Assembly (NCBI GenBank): GCA_013396915.1
Contig: VWZL01001366.1
Location: forward strand, 62,001-126,000
Reading direction: 5' to 3'
DNA: 64,000 nucleotides
Source: Stercorarius parasiticus
Taxonomy: Eukaryota; Chordata; Aves; Charadriiformes; Stercorariidae
In this document: piece after piece, positions 50,501 to 63,800 of the stretch
Layout of the letters: each line of letters begins with the position of its first letter
Numbering within the stretch: the first letter of the stretch is position 1
Notes under the pieces: model-generated
Databases searched by the model: none
Seen by the model: only the letters and a program-made list of their open reading frames with translations
What the model was told of the DNA's origin: nothing
Position numbers and translations under genes: made by a program

Positions 50501-52089
50501 GTCATCTCTGATGAGGTTTGGCCATTTTTTTAAGGTAGCCTTTGATATTGTGTTGCAAAAAAGTAGCAGCTGCTTTTCACTTTGTTACCTGCCTAGCCTA
50601 CTAGGTGTACCACCTGCTCACGGTTAGTTTGCTCGCTTGCCTCATGGTTTCCTTGGAAGAGTTTGCAGGCTGGAAGCTGAAGGTATGTCTAATGGCAGTT
50701 AAGAAGAGTTCTCAAGGAGGAAAAATTCAGGATACAAAATCCATTGTTCTGTGACTTTATTATAAGCTTTAGCTTTCTTCCTTAACCTGGAAAATGTCAC
50801 AAGAAAAGTGGGACTAGATTGCTTACGCATGGTAGCAGAGTGACTAGCTTCCTTATGATAACAACAATAAGCATTGTTGTTGGAGTTGGGAAACCAAATA
50901 AAAAGATGAAGATATAAAATAAAGATATCAACATCTAGGAGCTGAGGAGATAATTTTTCTGGATTTATTTAAACATGAAATGGTCAAGGAAGGGAAAAGA
51001 AAAATGCTGTGAAATGACAAGCTGGCTTTCTAAAATAGTATTCTCAATAAATGAGTCTCTCATATGAAAGACTAACTCACAACACATCTTCCAGAGCACT
51101 TCTTGATAAAGTTTTTGCACTACCAGCAGCAGGATGATTGTTATAAAACATTCTTTCCGTCTCTCAACATTTAAAAAAAAAACAACAAAAACCAACAACA
51201 TTAAAGAATGGGTTGAAGAGCAAATAGCTCCTTTCAATTGAATTGGTGCCATACAGTGCCGATCTAATTTATTCAGGAGGAGCTCAGCTGCTACAGTGAT
51301 GAGTGCTTTATAGTAGTGATTCCCAATCCTATTTGATCAAAGGACTACTGAGCCTTTTGGAGAACACAAACTAACCAAAGACCTTCCTCTTCAGTGGTAA
51401 TGTAGTGGTTTTCATTTACCAATAGGTAAAAATGAAGCAAAACTTTAGATGCTCTTTTGTGAGGTTTGTTTTCACCACTTGTTTGTGTGCTGGCTTGCAC
51501 ATGCAGGGGTGTGCGTATGTTGTCTTCTTTCTCAGTTTTTAAATACAACAATATTTTTGGAGATTATTGTGTAATATCTTACAGGCTACCAGCAGCTTTT
51601 AGTCAGTAGATTGAGCAGTGCTGCTATGAAGACCACAGAAGGCTGGATGCCTGGTTCGTATGTTTGCTAGGAGTCTTGCACATCAAACCGAAAAGCAGCC
51701 AGTGCTCAGTTGCCCTCTTTCTTCTAGATGATAAATGTTCCTTTTATAAGAGATTGTGAAGTGGAAATCTCTCAGGCATCATGTGGGATTTTACCAGTTC
51801 TCCTATGTGGAGGATGAGGCACGCTGGTGTGGCCAGAGGGGCACTGTGGGGAGGCAGTAGTGACTCACCATCCCTTCTGGCTCCTCTTTTCCGGGAGGAG
51901 TGGGAATTAGTTATGAGTAAATCCTCCTACTGGAAGAGGAGAGCAAACCACCACTGTCCAGCATGGACTTGGCGAGGCTGGCCTGAGCATGGAGGCAATG
52001 AAGCCAGAATTGTGTTCATTCATTGCCTGCATGCTCAGAAGGGCAGTAGTATGTGGTCCATACGTATCTATGAGTACAAATGATATATG
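50501..52089. other. Non-coding stretch, nothing recognised
   Basis: AT-rich to about 51700, then rising GC content. A phrase near 51318-51360 vaguely resembles the tip of an old hAT-type repeat but is too short to call. Confidence 0.4.
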
Positions 52090-52560
52090 CCAGGGCTCTG
52101 AGCACATGCCTTCCCCACCTCCACCTGATGTCTGACTGCCTTGGCTCAGGGGTCACAGCTTCCAGTCTTGAAGAGAGCTGTGAGAAACCTCATTGGGGCT
52201 CACCCACCTCTTCAAAGCTGCATTTTGGCCCTGGCCCTGACACACCACACCCCTGCCCAGCCCTGGGCCCTGCTGAGCCGGGCGCCACCCTGATCCCAAT
52301 CCCATCCCATCCCATGTTGGGGCTGCTGTCCCGGCAAGGCCCAGGGCCTGTGGCAGCAACTGGGCATTGCTGGGCTGTTGCCAACCCTGGTCACTGTCCC
52401 CAGCCTGTCCCAGATCGCCTCACTGGAGGCTATGGGAAGGGGCTGGTCGGAGAGGGAGGGCACTGCACTGCCCTGGCAGCCCCATGGCCCTGGCCTCACT
52501 CCTGCAGTCCTACATCCCCAGTGGAGCAGGGGTGGAGATGCACAAGATGGTTCTTTGTTG
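52090..52560. other. Isolated GC-rich block of unknown nature
   Basis: About 470 bases of GC-rich DNA sit in an AT-rich region. They contain a (CCCAT)n micro-run at about 52300 and many CCTGG/CCCAG words but few CpG, so this is not a typical CpG island. Overlapping open frames up to 178 codons on both strands reflect lack of stops. It could be an unlisted bird repeat. Confidence 0.4.
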
Positions 52561-55500
52561 CAGCCCTGAGTGACATTTTGCCATACTGGAGACAAGGTGA
52601 GGTTTCTCCTAACTGAAATCCAGCTTTTTATTGGTGCTATTTTTGAGTCAGCCAATCTCTTCTTTTCCTTGTCTATGTCAAGATTGTTTTGTAGGTAGAC
52701 AGAGTCTGGGAAAGCTAATTCTAACTCACAAGGATGGAAGCTCTACTGCTAGAAGGACTTTGGTGGATGTTGCAAGCTTGAATACCCTTGAGCGTTAGCC
52801 TCCACAGATAATATTTGGTAATGGGGTTTTTTGGTAGTTAAGCTTTACTTTTGGTACTCTGAGCTTTTAATGTTGCAGAAGGAAACCCATCTTCAGTGTT
52901 TTCTCCACTGACACAGGAGGACACCTCAGCATTCTGCTGCTGCTGCGAATCTTTACCTTCCACAGCCCGCCTCATTCATCTTTTCCTCCTCTTTTCAAGG
53001 TTTCCTTGTGTTCTTGGCAACAGCTACAGAGGAAATTAAAGTCTTTCTTTCCAGACTAGCTTCAGATGTCACAAATATGGAGGCCAGTTTCTGAAAATCC
53101 AGATCTAAAATCTTCAGTGTTTATTGTTTTCCGTGCTATCCTGCCAAGATCTTCACCCTGCTGTGGCAAAATGCTGCCATCTATAAAATATATCAAGCTA
53201 AATGTTAGCGTGTTGGTACTTGTGAATGCCATACGCTCATTCATGGCCTTGTTATGGTTTAAGATTGTGCCAAACTTAATGGCATGCAGGGCCTTGTTTT
53301 GAATGTCTATTATTTTTTTTTCCATTTTAATTCACTCTTGCCCAGTTTTAAAAGTTACAGCTTGGGACACATCCATAAGTTGGAGTAATTTTGCATACAT
53401 ATACTCTTATGCATAAATGGACATTATGACTCTGGTGTGTGCATAGAAACAAGGGATAATATTTATTGGTAGAATGTATGTATTGGTAGAATTGACTTGC
53501 CTGTACATTTTAACATTCTAGCATGTCATCAGCAATGTAGCAGTAGTGCTCCTATTCATGTAGAATATTTGCTGTTTTAAGATTTACAGAAGTTAATTGA
53601 TCGCAAAATTTGCTTTTAATTGATCATTACAGTAATATTTATACATTTATACAAACACAGTTTCATGATCATATTAAATGAGTTAGGAATACTATTGGCT
53701 ATTTCTTCCCAGGAGAACAACTGGCCATTTCTTCCCATTCCTGTGACTTAATTTTAAGCTGCTGTTGTCAACATTCTTGACATTGTTTAATAGTTTATGA
53801 ATGATAAAGTGAACTAGATAAAAGATTTTCAGATTTCCACCTGTGCACAAACTATACTTTGTCATAGGGACAGGACCAAACAAGCAATATAGGTGCAGTC
53901 TAAGTTGTTTAAACGGACTTCGCATCGTCAGGTGTTCTTTCCATCTTCCCTTGAGAAACTTAACGAATATAAACAATAGACTTAGATTGACTTGATCAGT
54001 TCATGGAGCGTGGAAAATATTCAGTTCGAAGCAGATAGCCTGTTTAATACTTTTGCTGTTATTTGGAAAGAATATTTGGTTTGTTTTGAAATTCACAGAA
54101 AAATGGATCCAGAGGTTGTACAGTTTTAGTCCTAGGAAAAAGGAATTTTGTTTAATGAGGAAGAAAAACATTTTAGTTCCCAAAGTTCTACTTGTCCACT
54201 GGAAATAATTTTTATTTATGATTTTTGTGTACATTAGGCACATGATTTTACAACAGTGTTCCTCTTCATCACCTTTTCCTCTTCTTTCTCCTGCCCCTGC
54301 CCCCCACTTCAGCAGATTTACTTGTCTGATACAGAAAATAATTTGTAATAACTTTGTCTTTGAGGAGTTGTACTGGCAAAGTCATAGTGGCTACCTCTGG
54401 CTGCTGTCTCCGTGTGGGCAGTGTTTCTTCGTGATATGGTGCAGCTGTCTCTTCAAAATAGGTAACAGACTCTAGAATTGTTTGGTGTGTGGGCAAAATC
54501 CCAGTCGTCAGTAAAGTCGTAAGGTGGAAAAAGTGAATATTAGTGCCCAGAATAGAGTAATACTTAGAATTTTGGAAAATTGTTTTCCATATTTGATGAA
54601 AGGTTTGGCAAAGGGTGTAGAGCAGTATGGTGTGATGGACCATACTTTCCTGAGGCAGATGCCTTTATAGCACAGGAAAGTGGTCTTTTCCCCCGCCCCC
54701 AGAAAAGAACTTCTAATGATCTGTTGTTCATCTTGAACCTTGAGCTTGATTTTGGTTTAGCTCTATGTGTTGGCTCTTATCTAAGATGTTCAGTGGTAGA
54801 GCAACTTAGATCACTGAGGCCAAACCCCACAGCCTTGCTGTAACCTCCTTGACTGATTGACTCAGGTTACCTGCAAGGCACGGTGGTGCAGCTTATGCTG
54901 TTGTGCACACTGACTGCTGCACGGGGTTGAATGATTACATCAGCTGCCAGGAGGAAGTCCAAAGGTAGAAGATGGGAAGGTCTGAGGGAACATGCTGGAA
55001 GAAGGCTTCTGAAAATAAACAAACATTTCTAGGTACTCTAAAGTGTTAGTATACCATGAGTTCATTTTGACCTAAGTCTACTGCAGGATCTGTAGTTCAT
55101 TTAATGTAACTCTGCTAGCATAACCCAAATGTATGCTGGATTTTTATAAATGCTGTTTGAGGTACTCTTTGGATCCATGGTAGACAGGATCCAAATATCT
55201 ACCACAATTCCACATAAAAACCTGAGTTCAGAGAGATGAGTAGAATGCAAATATTTTAGTAAGTAAAATGTACATGGAAAGATAGATGGTAGAAAATGAA
55301 TAATTCTTTTTCACATAAAAATAAACCACACAGCTATAACGAGTACAAAAGACAGTCAGAATTAGAGGAAACAAGATTGTACTGGAAATAGCATAGATTT
55401 AGCAGTTACTTTGGAATTCTCTACAGAAACCACACATAACATTCCTTTCTTCTCCTCCTCCTCCTGTTGTTTTTTCTTTAACTGCATCTAGTAATAGCTA

Positions 55501-55734
55501 CAGGGACATCAATTATTATCGTATCAAATACTAAAATTAGAAGTGCTGCACACAGCAAAACACAAATGGCTAAACAGTTTCTGGCTAAAGGTGTGTAGGG
55601 GGAGGAAAAGACACCCCATTTCTTTGCCTTGAAGCCAGCCAGAATAGTTCATCTATGCACAGATCACTCCAAAGGCAGCAGGGGAAAAAAAATTACATAC
55701 ATAAGATGTGCTGAACCCTTATCATCTAGGAAGT
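52561..55734. other. AT-rich non-coding stretch
   Basis: No gene recognised. A 12-base unit TATTGGTAGAAT recurs at 53464 and 53481. A pyrimidine tract ending CCCCCCACTTCAG at about 54312 looks like a splice acceptor, but nothing exon-like follows. Confidence 0.4.
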
Positions 55735-55930
55735 GGGAGGAATAGTCTGTAGATTAGCATTCTAGTCTGGGTTATCAGAGACTTAGCTTTGGTTCCTGAG
55801 TTATCACAGATATCCTGTGGTTAAGTAGCATAAGTAGTTTTCCTATGCCTCAGTTCCCCATCAGGTAAAAATAGGGATCTCTTACAGGACTGTTGTGGGG
55901 ATAAATACCTAAAGCTTGTTAAGTGCTCGG
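55735..55930 (+). mobile_element. MIR-like SINE/L2-tail relic
   Basis: In plus orientation: GTAGATTAGCATTCTAGTCTGGG, then TTATCACAGATATCCTGTGG, then CCTATGCCTCAGTTCCCCATC, then GTAAAAATAGGGAT, then GGACTGTTGTGGGGATAAAT, then TTGTTAAGTGCTCGG. This is the order of the MIR family and related tails (TGTGCCTCAGTTTCCTCATC, GTAAAATGGGGAT, GGTTGTTGTGAGGATTAAAT, AAAGCGCTT). It is the best-preserved MIR-like piece in the window. Confidence 0.78.
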
Positions 55931-57827
55931 GTTGTTCAGTAATGAAGCTTGTCTAAGTATGTCGAAGCACTGTTTAGGCTGGAATGTGTGTATGTTGTCT
56001 CCATGCACCAAGGACTTCCTTAATAACTTGGTCCACTTAGCTCGGAAGAGGAACCAACACACCCAAGAGGACCAAAAGACCAGCGGTGTACTGAACTGCA
56101 CTTGTGTCAGAAACAAGAGATGCTTCTTGGTGGAAGGCAGTTCTTTGTGCTGTGGCTGGGCATGACCTAAGTAGAAAACAATCAAAATGCTTGGTCCAAG
56201 GAGATGCCAGGGAACGAGAGAAAGCTGCCTTATCAAATTCTCTGTTGAGAAAGGAGGCGGTGGAGGAGCAACACAAGCAAGTACTTTATAAGGAATATTT
56301 CTAGAATTGAGACTTCTTCATGGAGGTCAGACATACAGGGACAGGAACAAAAAACTGGAAGAAAAATGAGGCAATAGGAAACAAAAACAGAGGATTTTTC
56401 TCTTGGTAGATTATATAGCTCCAGACATGACTGGGGAGTTGGAAAAGGAGAGGTAGAATACGTTGGAGAAGTGGAAGAGAGTGACAGTGGCAGCTACTGG
56501 AATAAAGATGTCAAATTATTGTATGTGACTAGTGAAAGACTAGTGTTGTGGATGAAGTTTTGCAGACAGGGGAGATCACAGGAGGATCAAAATTCAGAAG
56601 ATTTATAGTTTGCAGCTAAGAAAAACATTTTGTGTGGGAAGATTTCTGTATTGGAATAGTCAGAGGAATAATAATTATGAAAATACTTCTCTCCAGCTGA
56701 AAAACCTCTGAAAGGAATCTGTCTGTGTTAGCAGAGAAAAGAAGGGTGCTATAGAGATAACATAGCTTTTTCAAGGTTAAAGGCAGAGGTCACGGTGGTG
56801 CTGTAAATTCCACTAGCTTCAGTTGTCTGCGTCAGGCCCCAGGAGGAGACCTCAGGCTGGTTGCGTGCAGTGAGCCTGGCTCTCACACAAGCGATGAAAC
56901 CACGGCTTTTCTCTTAGTCGTGCTAGTGAAAAGTGCGTTGTAGGTAAGTGTTTGGTGGCATAGGCAACAGGTTCCTGATGTAAAAATAGTTATGGGTGGG
57001 AGATGTGACTTATGTGGGAAAATGCTTAGGGATGAGATAGTCAACAAAAGGGAAAGCAGTGGGAATACTGAAGCTGTACTGGGAAGGATGAACCGGAATT
57101 TATCTAGGAACAGATACTGAAATTTTAAGGTAGAAAATAATCTTTACGACAAAGTGTAAGCACAGAGATTTTCAGACTGGATTTGGAAGATGAAATACTC
57201 ATAGAAGAATATCTTTGAGAATCTCGGGGATTAGAGTCTTTACTTTTGTTTGTGCTTTTATTTTCTTTACTTAGCTAAGACCATGCAGTTTCATAGGAAA
57301 AAACCCAAAGTACAAAGTGACATGTCAACTCGTCTCACCTCCTGTATAGCACTATATTTGGATAGGTTTGTTAGCTAAGGTTTTTGTTTGGTTTGTTTGA
57401 GGGGGCGAGCAGCAAACAGAATATAATTTTCTCCTGTTTAGTCACACAAGTGAAAAAAATGAGCAATTTGGTGTTTAGCTGTCAGGTCTATGTACTGTTC
57501 CTGTATAAACCTTGTTTAATAAAAATTTAAGTAAATACAAATGAAGTATTGAAAGCATAAAGCATCTGGAACATTTTAAAAATGCACTGAAATATAATGT
57601 GATTAATTTCTATTGTGCTAATTATACCTATTATGAGTTAAAACGGATTCCACTTTGCAGCCCTTGTTATGTAACTTGTGGCTTTGCAGTTCTTTGAAAT
57701 TCAGTTTTCTATTCATGTGGTATATGAAAAAATATTACAAGACAAATTACAAAGCTTAACTGAAATAGTGCCAAAAATCTTAAACAAGTTACTCTACTAG
57801 ATAAATAACTAGTGTAATGCTCACTGG
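55931..57827. other. Non-coding stretch, nothing recognised
   Basis: No gene or repeat family seen. A possible donor TAG/GTAAGTG at 56944 ends a short frame that closes with the TAG itself. Confidence 0.4.
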
Positions 57828-57867
57828 TTTTTTGTTTTTTTGTTTTTTGTTTTTTGTTTTTTTTTTA
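57828..57867 (+). repeat. T-rich (T6G)n microsatellite
   Basis: Runs of six to seven T separated by single G, four times, then a final T10. Low-complexity sequence. Confidence 0.85.
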
Positions 57868-60800
57868 ATCAAAAAAAGAATGGTAATTTAATGAGTCAGG
57901 GCTGAGCGGGTTGTGGTTTTATTTCTGTTTTACGATTTAATGGAGTTGCTCTGCACCTATAGTGAGGTATCTAAGATCAGTTTGTGAGCTATTACTCCTG
58001 TGTAATATTTTGTATTCAACAGTGCATTTGACTTTATGCTGCATGGATTGTAAGTGTAAGATATCTCTGAATTTGAATGCTCTGGGATATAAGACAGCTC
58101 ATACAAGGGGCAAGTGTCATGGTAAGTTTTTTACAAACAGCAGCATTGACAGCCACTCAGCAAAACAGAAGATGAAGCACCATGTTGTACTTGTCCCTGA
58201 GTGTGGGTCTGGAAGAGGTATGTAGGATGTCTTTGCCTATTGCAGGCCTTTGGATGTGGATATGGGGTTTTATCTCCCCAGGGAGACACTATGGACCCTG
58301 GCAGTGAAGCTGCAGTGAGCAATAGGAAAGGAGAAATCTGCTGTTTGCCCATTGAAGGGGAATAAAGAGGCTTCTTGGGTGAGACACAGGATGGTTGCCC
58401 GGCTGTAGATCTTCTCCAGGTGACCCACAAATTAGTTGTCATGGGGAGTGAGCTGCAGGGGATGGTGTCTGTGTGGGAGTTGTGGTTGTGCCTTCTGATC
58501 CTCCTCCAGATGCAGTGGAGCTTTTACGTCTCTCTTTTTCTGCTGTAATGGGTTTACAGTGCAATCCAGCCCCGAGTAAGTATATAAAAATTAATCCTGT
58601 TTTAAGTACTTTATGAGAAAAAAGACTTTTTACTTAAAAGACTTTGTCTTTTTTTAGCAGTGAGTGAAACTACTACTAACAAAATAAAAATAGTTATGTA
58701 AGCTTTGTTTTGATAAATTGGTCATTGCTTGCGTATTGTTATAGGAATCTGACTGCAATTAGCAGAGACAATATTTGAGTCTAATTTCATCCCTGATTTG
58801 AGAACTGAAGTGAACTTGAAGCCTTACAAAGTAGAACAGATCTCGGTAGGGAAAGAAGTGTTAAGTTCTCACTCCCGAACCAGTCAACATTTGAAAGAAC
58901 TTTGAAGTTAAATTCATTTAATAAAATGCTTGTTTCATTTTCTATATTATGTTTCTGAGACAGAACTGTCCACAAAATAAAAATTATAAAAAATCCATAT
59001 CAAGAAAATCCCACTAAATAGTTTGTGTTTGTTCATGCAAACTCATGAGAAAGGAAAAGAGTTTTGTTCTACTTGTACTTATGTACTTACTTTAAATGCA
59101 GAAAATACCATGAACAACTTTTTTCTCCACAAAAAACTCCAGTTCACTTTTAGTGGTATCTGAGGTACTGGTAGATAACTTCTGCAGGTTTTTTTTGCAT
59201 TAAATGTTACTTCTCAGTCTTTTCAGATTAACCTGTTCAGCTGGAAATATCCATTAAAAAAAAGGGAATTTTTAAAACATTGAAGTTCAAAGAACTCCAA
59301 AATTTTCAATAAAATTTAGAGGGTTCTATTGGCTATTTATGCACACATTTATTACTCACCATCTCCAATACTAGTAGTCTTTTCCTCCTGAAATATAGAA
59401 TTTTGTTTTTGGGAAATGCAAATAGTTTTATTTAACCTTTTTTTAGATTGCTTTATACTGTCAAGTTCTGTGCCATGTAATATAACTTTCATTCCTTTTT
59501 AGCTGCATAATGGGGTCAGAACCAGTCTTGTTTAATAAACATGCCGTCATTCATTTGTGAGGGTAGGAGTGTGTCCTGCTGAATAGTGCAAGCTCTTGCA
59601 TGTTTGTTGCATTACTTCTATTTTAAACAGTGTAAATAAGTCTACCAGAGCTTTGCCCCCTGAGTGAAATGAATCCGTTTAGGTAGGACTTCAGTGTCGG
59701 GGTGGCAGTGGTCTCTCCTAGGTACTCAGCTGCTGCCACAGTGAGGGCTATCTCCACAGCCACCTGGCCATAGTCTCCTCTCACTGTTGGTAGTGTTAAG
59801 CACCAGCACTACCCCAGTCATTGCACAGACAAAGCATCCTCCACTTTATTCAGCCATTTTTCTACTTCATGGGAGCATTAATTAGGACAGGCAGTCTAAA
59901 GTCCATCTCAAACTGTGGATCTTTCCTTTCGTCTTGGCAGTGTCTGTACGGGCAGCTATCCCTCCCAGGAGGTCTGAGTTGGAGAAATCAGTATCTTTGC
60001 CCTGTGCCACTGCATGCTGAGTAGAGCCATCAGTGTCCTAGGAGCACTGGGATCACCCTGGGAACCCTTGCTTGGCTCAACTCATTGCTTTCTAGGAAAG
60101 TGTTAGGGATAAAACCTGAGAAAATAAACATTTCCACCCCCACCCCCCCAATAATGATTTATCATGATATATCATAATCCACCTTGAGAACAGAAAACCA
60201 GTTCCAAGACAGAGAGCTGTGGGTAGCTGACACGGAGGTAAAAACTGTTGCACACTGGAAGGCAGGAATTTGCAGATGTCAAAGTTTGCTGGACACATTC
60301 ATTGTTGTGTTCATAACCAGCCAAGTATTTGGTTGGTGGAAGAACGTGTATGAAGCCCATCACAGCATTATACTTAAAAAGGGCCATAAAAGCACTGTGC
60401 AATAAAATATATGCTGTCCTGCAATGCCTTGATTCTATCACAAGGGGATTCAACTGTGATTCCCCCTGTCTCGCTGACTTTTTCAGTGCCCCTTAGGCAG
60501 GCATATATACTGATAGATTTCTTTTATCTCTTGACTTTACATTGTCAGCTGGAGGATTTTATAGAAAAACTTGAGTCTATAATAATAAAATAAAACAGTT
60601 TTTAGTACTTAAAAAACACCCTTACTTTAATTAGCCAGTGTTCATTTCTATTGGTCCTCAGTTCTTATTTCTTTTCCTTTTTTCACATAAATGGGTGTGG
60701 AACTGGAGGGAAGAAGTTTAGGCATTAAAATCTACAGTCCAGCATTATTTATGCTGACCTGACTGTAATGCCTGAAAGTCTGGTGTCAGAAAAGCCAGAT

Positions 60801-63800
60801 TAATTATCTACAAACATCCAAGAGCTATAGACAAGAACGCCAGACTGTTGCTTTTAGCTATTGATAGGGCTAACCCCAGCACTGATGGTAGTGTTGCGAA
60901 ATAAAGATCCCCCAGAAACCCAGTTAATGTCATCTTTGCTCCTAACCTGGAACTTTGGTAGAAGTCCTAATACTTCAGGTTTTAAAAATTAATAATGCAG
61001 AGCTGAAGTGCAAATAATACTGTGGAAGTGGGGATGAAACAAACTCTTCCCTTTTCATCTTTCACCAATGATTTGCAGGCAAACACAACCCCAGGCAACT
61101 TCCAAACTTCCATAATTGCGTTGAATTCCTTGTTAATTGGGCTTTTTTTCTTGCTATTGAGCTCTTTTTTGAATAATGCCTGCTTTATAATGATTTGTGT
61201 GTAGACAATAAATGTAGAGATTTAATAGGATGAAGGCTGTGTCTTCATATAAAGATATTTAGCTCTTAACTCCCATTGAAATCAATACCTTTGCAAATCT
61301 CATTATAAGTGACTTAATATGCATAAAATAGGATTACTATTAAATGTTTAAGGATAAAAAGAGAATGACAACACTGTTCTCCTCTGAAAAGTGACCATAA
61401 AAATTGTATCTTTAGAGGCGTATGATAATTGTCTCAGTACCTTGATGCTTTTTATGTCATATCATATGTGCTTGGTTTGAAAATAAGAAGTTGGTGACTG
61501 CAACTGTAGACTCTGCAAGCTAGAAGGCTAACTTGCTTCATTTCCTGCTTGGACTTTGTCACAGCTAGAAAAATCCCATCTTCCCCCATCAGACTCTTCA
61601 GGATGCCTGTTCCTCCAGTGAGAGTGGGGATAACCGTGTGTTTGTTATTCACTAATAGGTAAAGAATCCAAGTTACTTTCTCTTAGCAGTAGAGAGATAA
61701 GTGGACTAAGGAGGGGTGTGCAATATTTTTTGTTCTGAAAGAGGCTGTGACATAATTAATGAGGGAAGCGGAGCTGCTGATACAAAAAGGGGCCTTTTTG
61801 TCCCAGAGCAGAGTCATACATTCAGAGCTTTTGACTGGTACAGGAGTGCTGGCAGCAATGCCTGCATCAGCAGGGATGGGTGACCACCACAGCTCTGAGA
61901 TGCGGCCAAGATAAGCAAATTGCATCTGGTCTGTCATTAACTCATGCTAGTTTTCATGCATATCCTGTTGTTACTGAAAGGCTACCCAAAAGTCTAACAG
62001 GGAAAGATAGTTTTCTCTCCAATGCTAAACAAATGTAATCCTCAGGCCCGCCTCTGATGTGCTTGGTTCTGGAGTCTAACCGTGAATGGTTGAGGATGGT
62101 GGGTTATAACTCGTGTGGCTGGAGTTCAGATCCAAAGCTTCTCTTGCAATACAGTTGGGAAATGTTATATGAACAGTCAGCAGTGGAACTGCAGACTTTA
62201 AATGCCCAAAATGGTGGTCTTTCTCAGGCAAACGTGGCTTTAGTTAAACATGGAGACACAGGTATTCACCTGAATTTCTAACTGTTCTGAACACGTGGAC
62301 TGTTTTTCAAATCGGCTGCATATCAGTACAGGTTCTGGGTATGGGTTTTGGGTGTTTTTTGGTTGGGTTGCTTTTGTTTTGTTTTGTTTTTTCCTACTAA
62401 AACTCATTCCACTTCTGTTCTGTGCATAACCTCAGAATAAGGGATTATGTATGGCAAATATTACAAAAGCACAGTGACCACTGTTCAGTTTATCCTTTAT
62501 ACTATCATCAGTCATCTTTTCACTTTTTGCATTTGCTCAAACTCTCCTGCTGTTAAACTGCTGAAAACTTTCCTGCTATTAGATTTGAGCAGAGAAACTG
62601 TTTTGCCTACAGTGACCTGCACAGTTGCACCAGTCCAGTGGTGCAAATCCAGTAGCAGGACTGTAGTTTGGACTAGGAAGATAATTCCCATGATAAATCT
62701 TTCTGAAATGAGACAGGAGTTCTCAAAAAGCACAAGCAAGCAGGTGGCTAAGGAAATGCGGAAGATATGACCCTTTCAGCTCAAAGTTGTTTGACCCAAG
62801 TCCCGGTTTTTAAATTGAAATAAACTAGTCTGGCTACATCCAAAGGATGCTAATGTAACCAAGAGAAAACTATATTTTATTAGCAGCATACTCTCTGGAG
62901 TTTGATGATAGTTGGGCTGATCTGACGGGGTTTGCAGTTTGTCTGTACCCTTCCTCGTTGCTGTTTATTGTTCCATTTGCAAAATTCTCAGCATCATGGT
63001 CACTGGCTGGCCTTTTACTGAAAAATGCAAGATGCATTGGCCATTACTCAATAGAGAATGATGTTCCATATGCCAAAAACTGCTGTCTCCGGGGAATGGA
63101 AGAGAGGTGACAGAACTGTCTTTCTGTGTTATCATAATCTTTTTCAAGAGTCTTTCATTGACATGGTATGCCACTTCCCATTACAAGACTTCATTTCCAG
63201 AGTCCAGGATTGAAACTATGTATCTTTAGTCAGTTTCCCTGTGGTCAACAAGTATTTAGTGAAACACTACCAAACCGACCTTTTGTCATACCAGCTTGAA
63301 GAAAGGATGGTATGCTGTCAATTTTTCCCTGACCTCAAGGAGGACTATCTACATGTTCCAGCACTGGACTTGGTGGTTGTGGTCGGCAGCTACCATGTCC
63401 TAACAGAATTTCTGAAGACTTTTTGCATTTCCAATACCCTGAATAGATATTTACTTGTTAAGAAAACCTGTATTGTAACACTATTGAAGTGGTACAGTGG
63501 TAAAGTCAAATAGTACTAGTGTGGCTTGTTTAGCTTGATATAACCATCCTCTGCAAATGCAGCATGGAAATCTTTCCTTTACTTGGTAACACTTTTTCAG
63601 AGACATCTCTGAGGGTGAATTTGGTGTGCAGTAAGGGCCAGTCTCGTTCAGAAACAGACAGTAGAAGTATCTGGTGACTGAGACCATCTCAGGACAAGAA
63701 AAAGGAGTCTCTTGACAGAGTTGATTAAAGCCGTGGAGAATAAAATTCAGTTTTCTGATTTACCACAGAATTCACACATCAAGATATGAAGTTCATTGCA

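Noticed and set aside
51315..51365. Resemblance to the end of an old hAT-type repeat (GATTCCCAATCC, then AAGGACTACTGAG)
   Set aside because: Match too short and without terminal inverted repeats.
52080..52616. 178-codon plus-strand open frame with overlapping frames on both strands
   Set aside because: GC-rich DNA has few stop codons. The Gly/Pro/Trp-rich product resembles no protein, and frames are open on both strands at once.
56823..56943. Plus-strand exon candidate ending TAG/GTAAGTG
   Set aside because: The only long open frame ends with a stop at the donor itself and the acceptor is weak.
59360..59387. 28-base minus-strand exon between TATATTTCAG and GATG/GTGAGT
   Set aside because: Too short to test for coding content and without neighbours.
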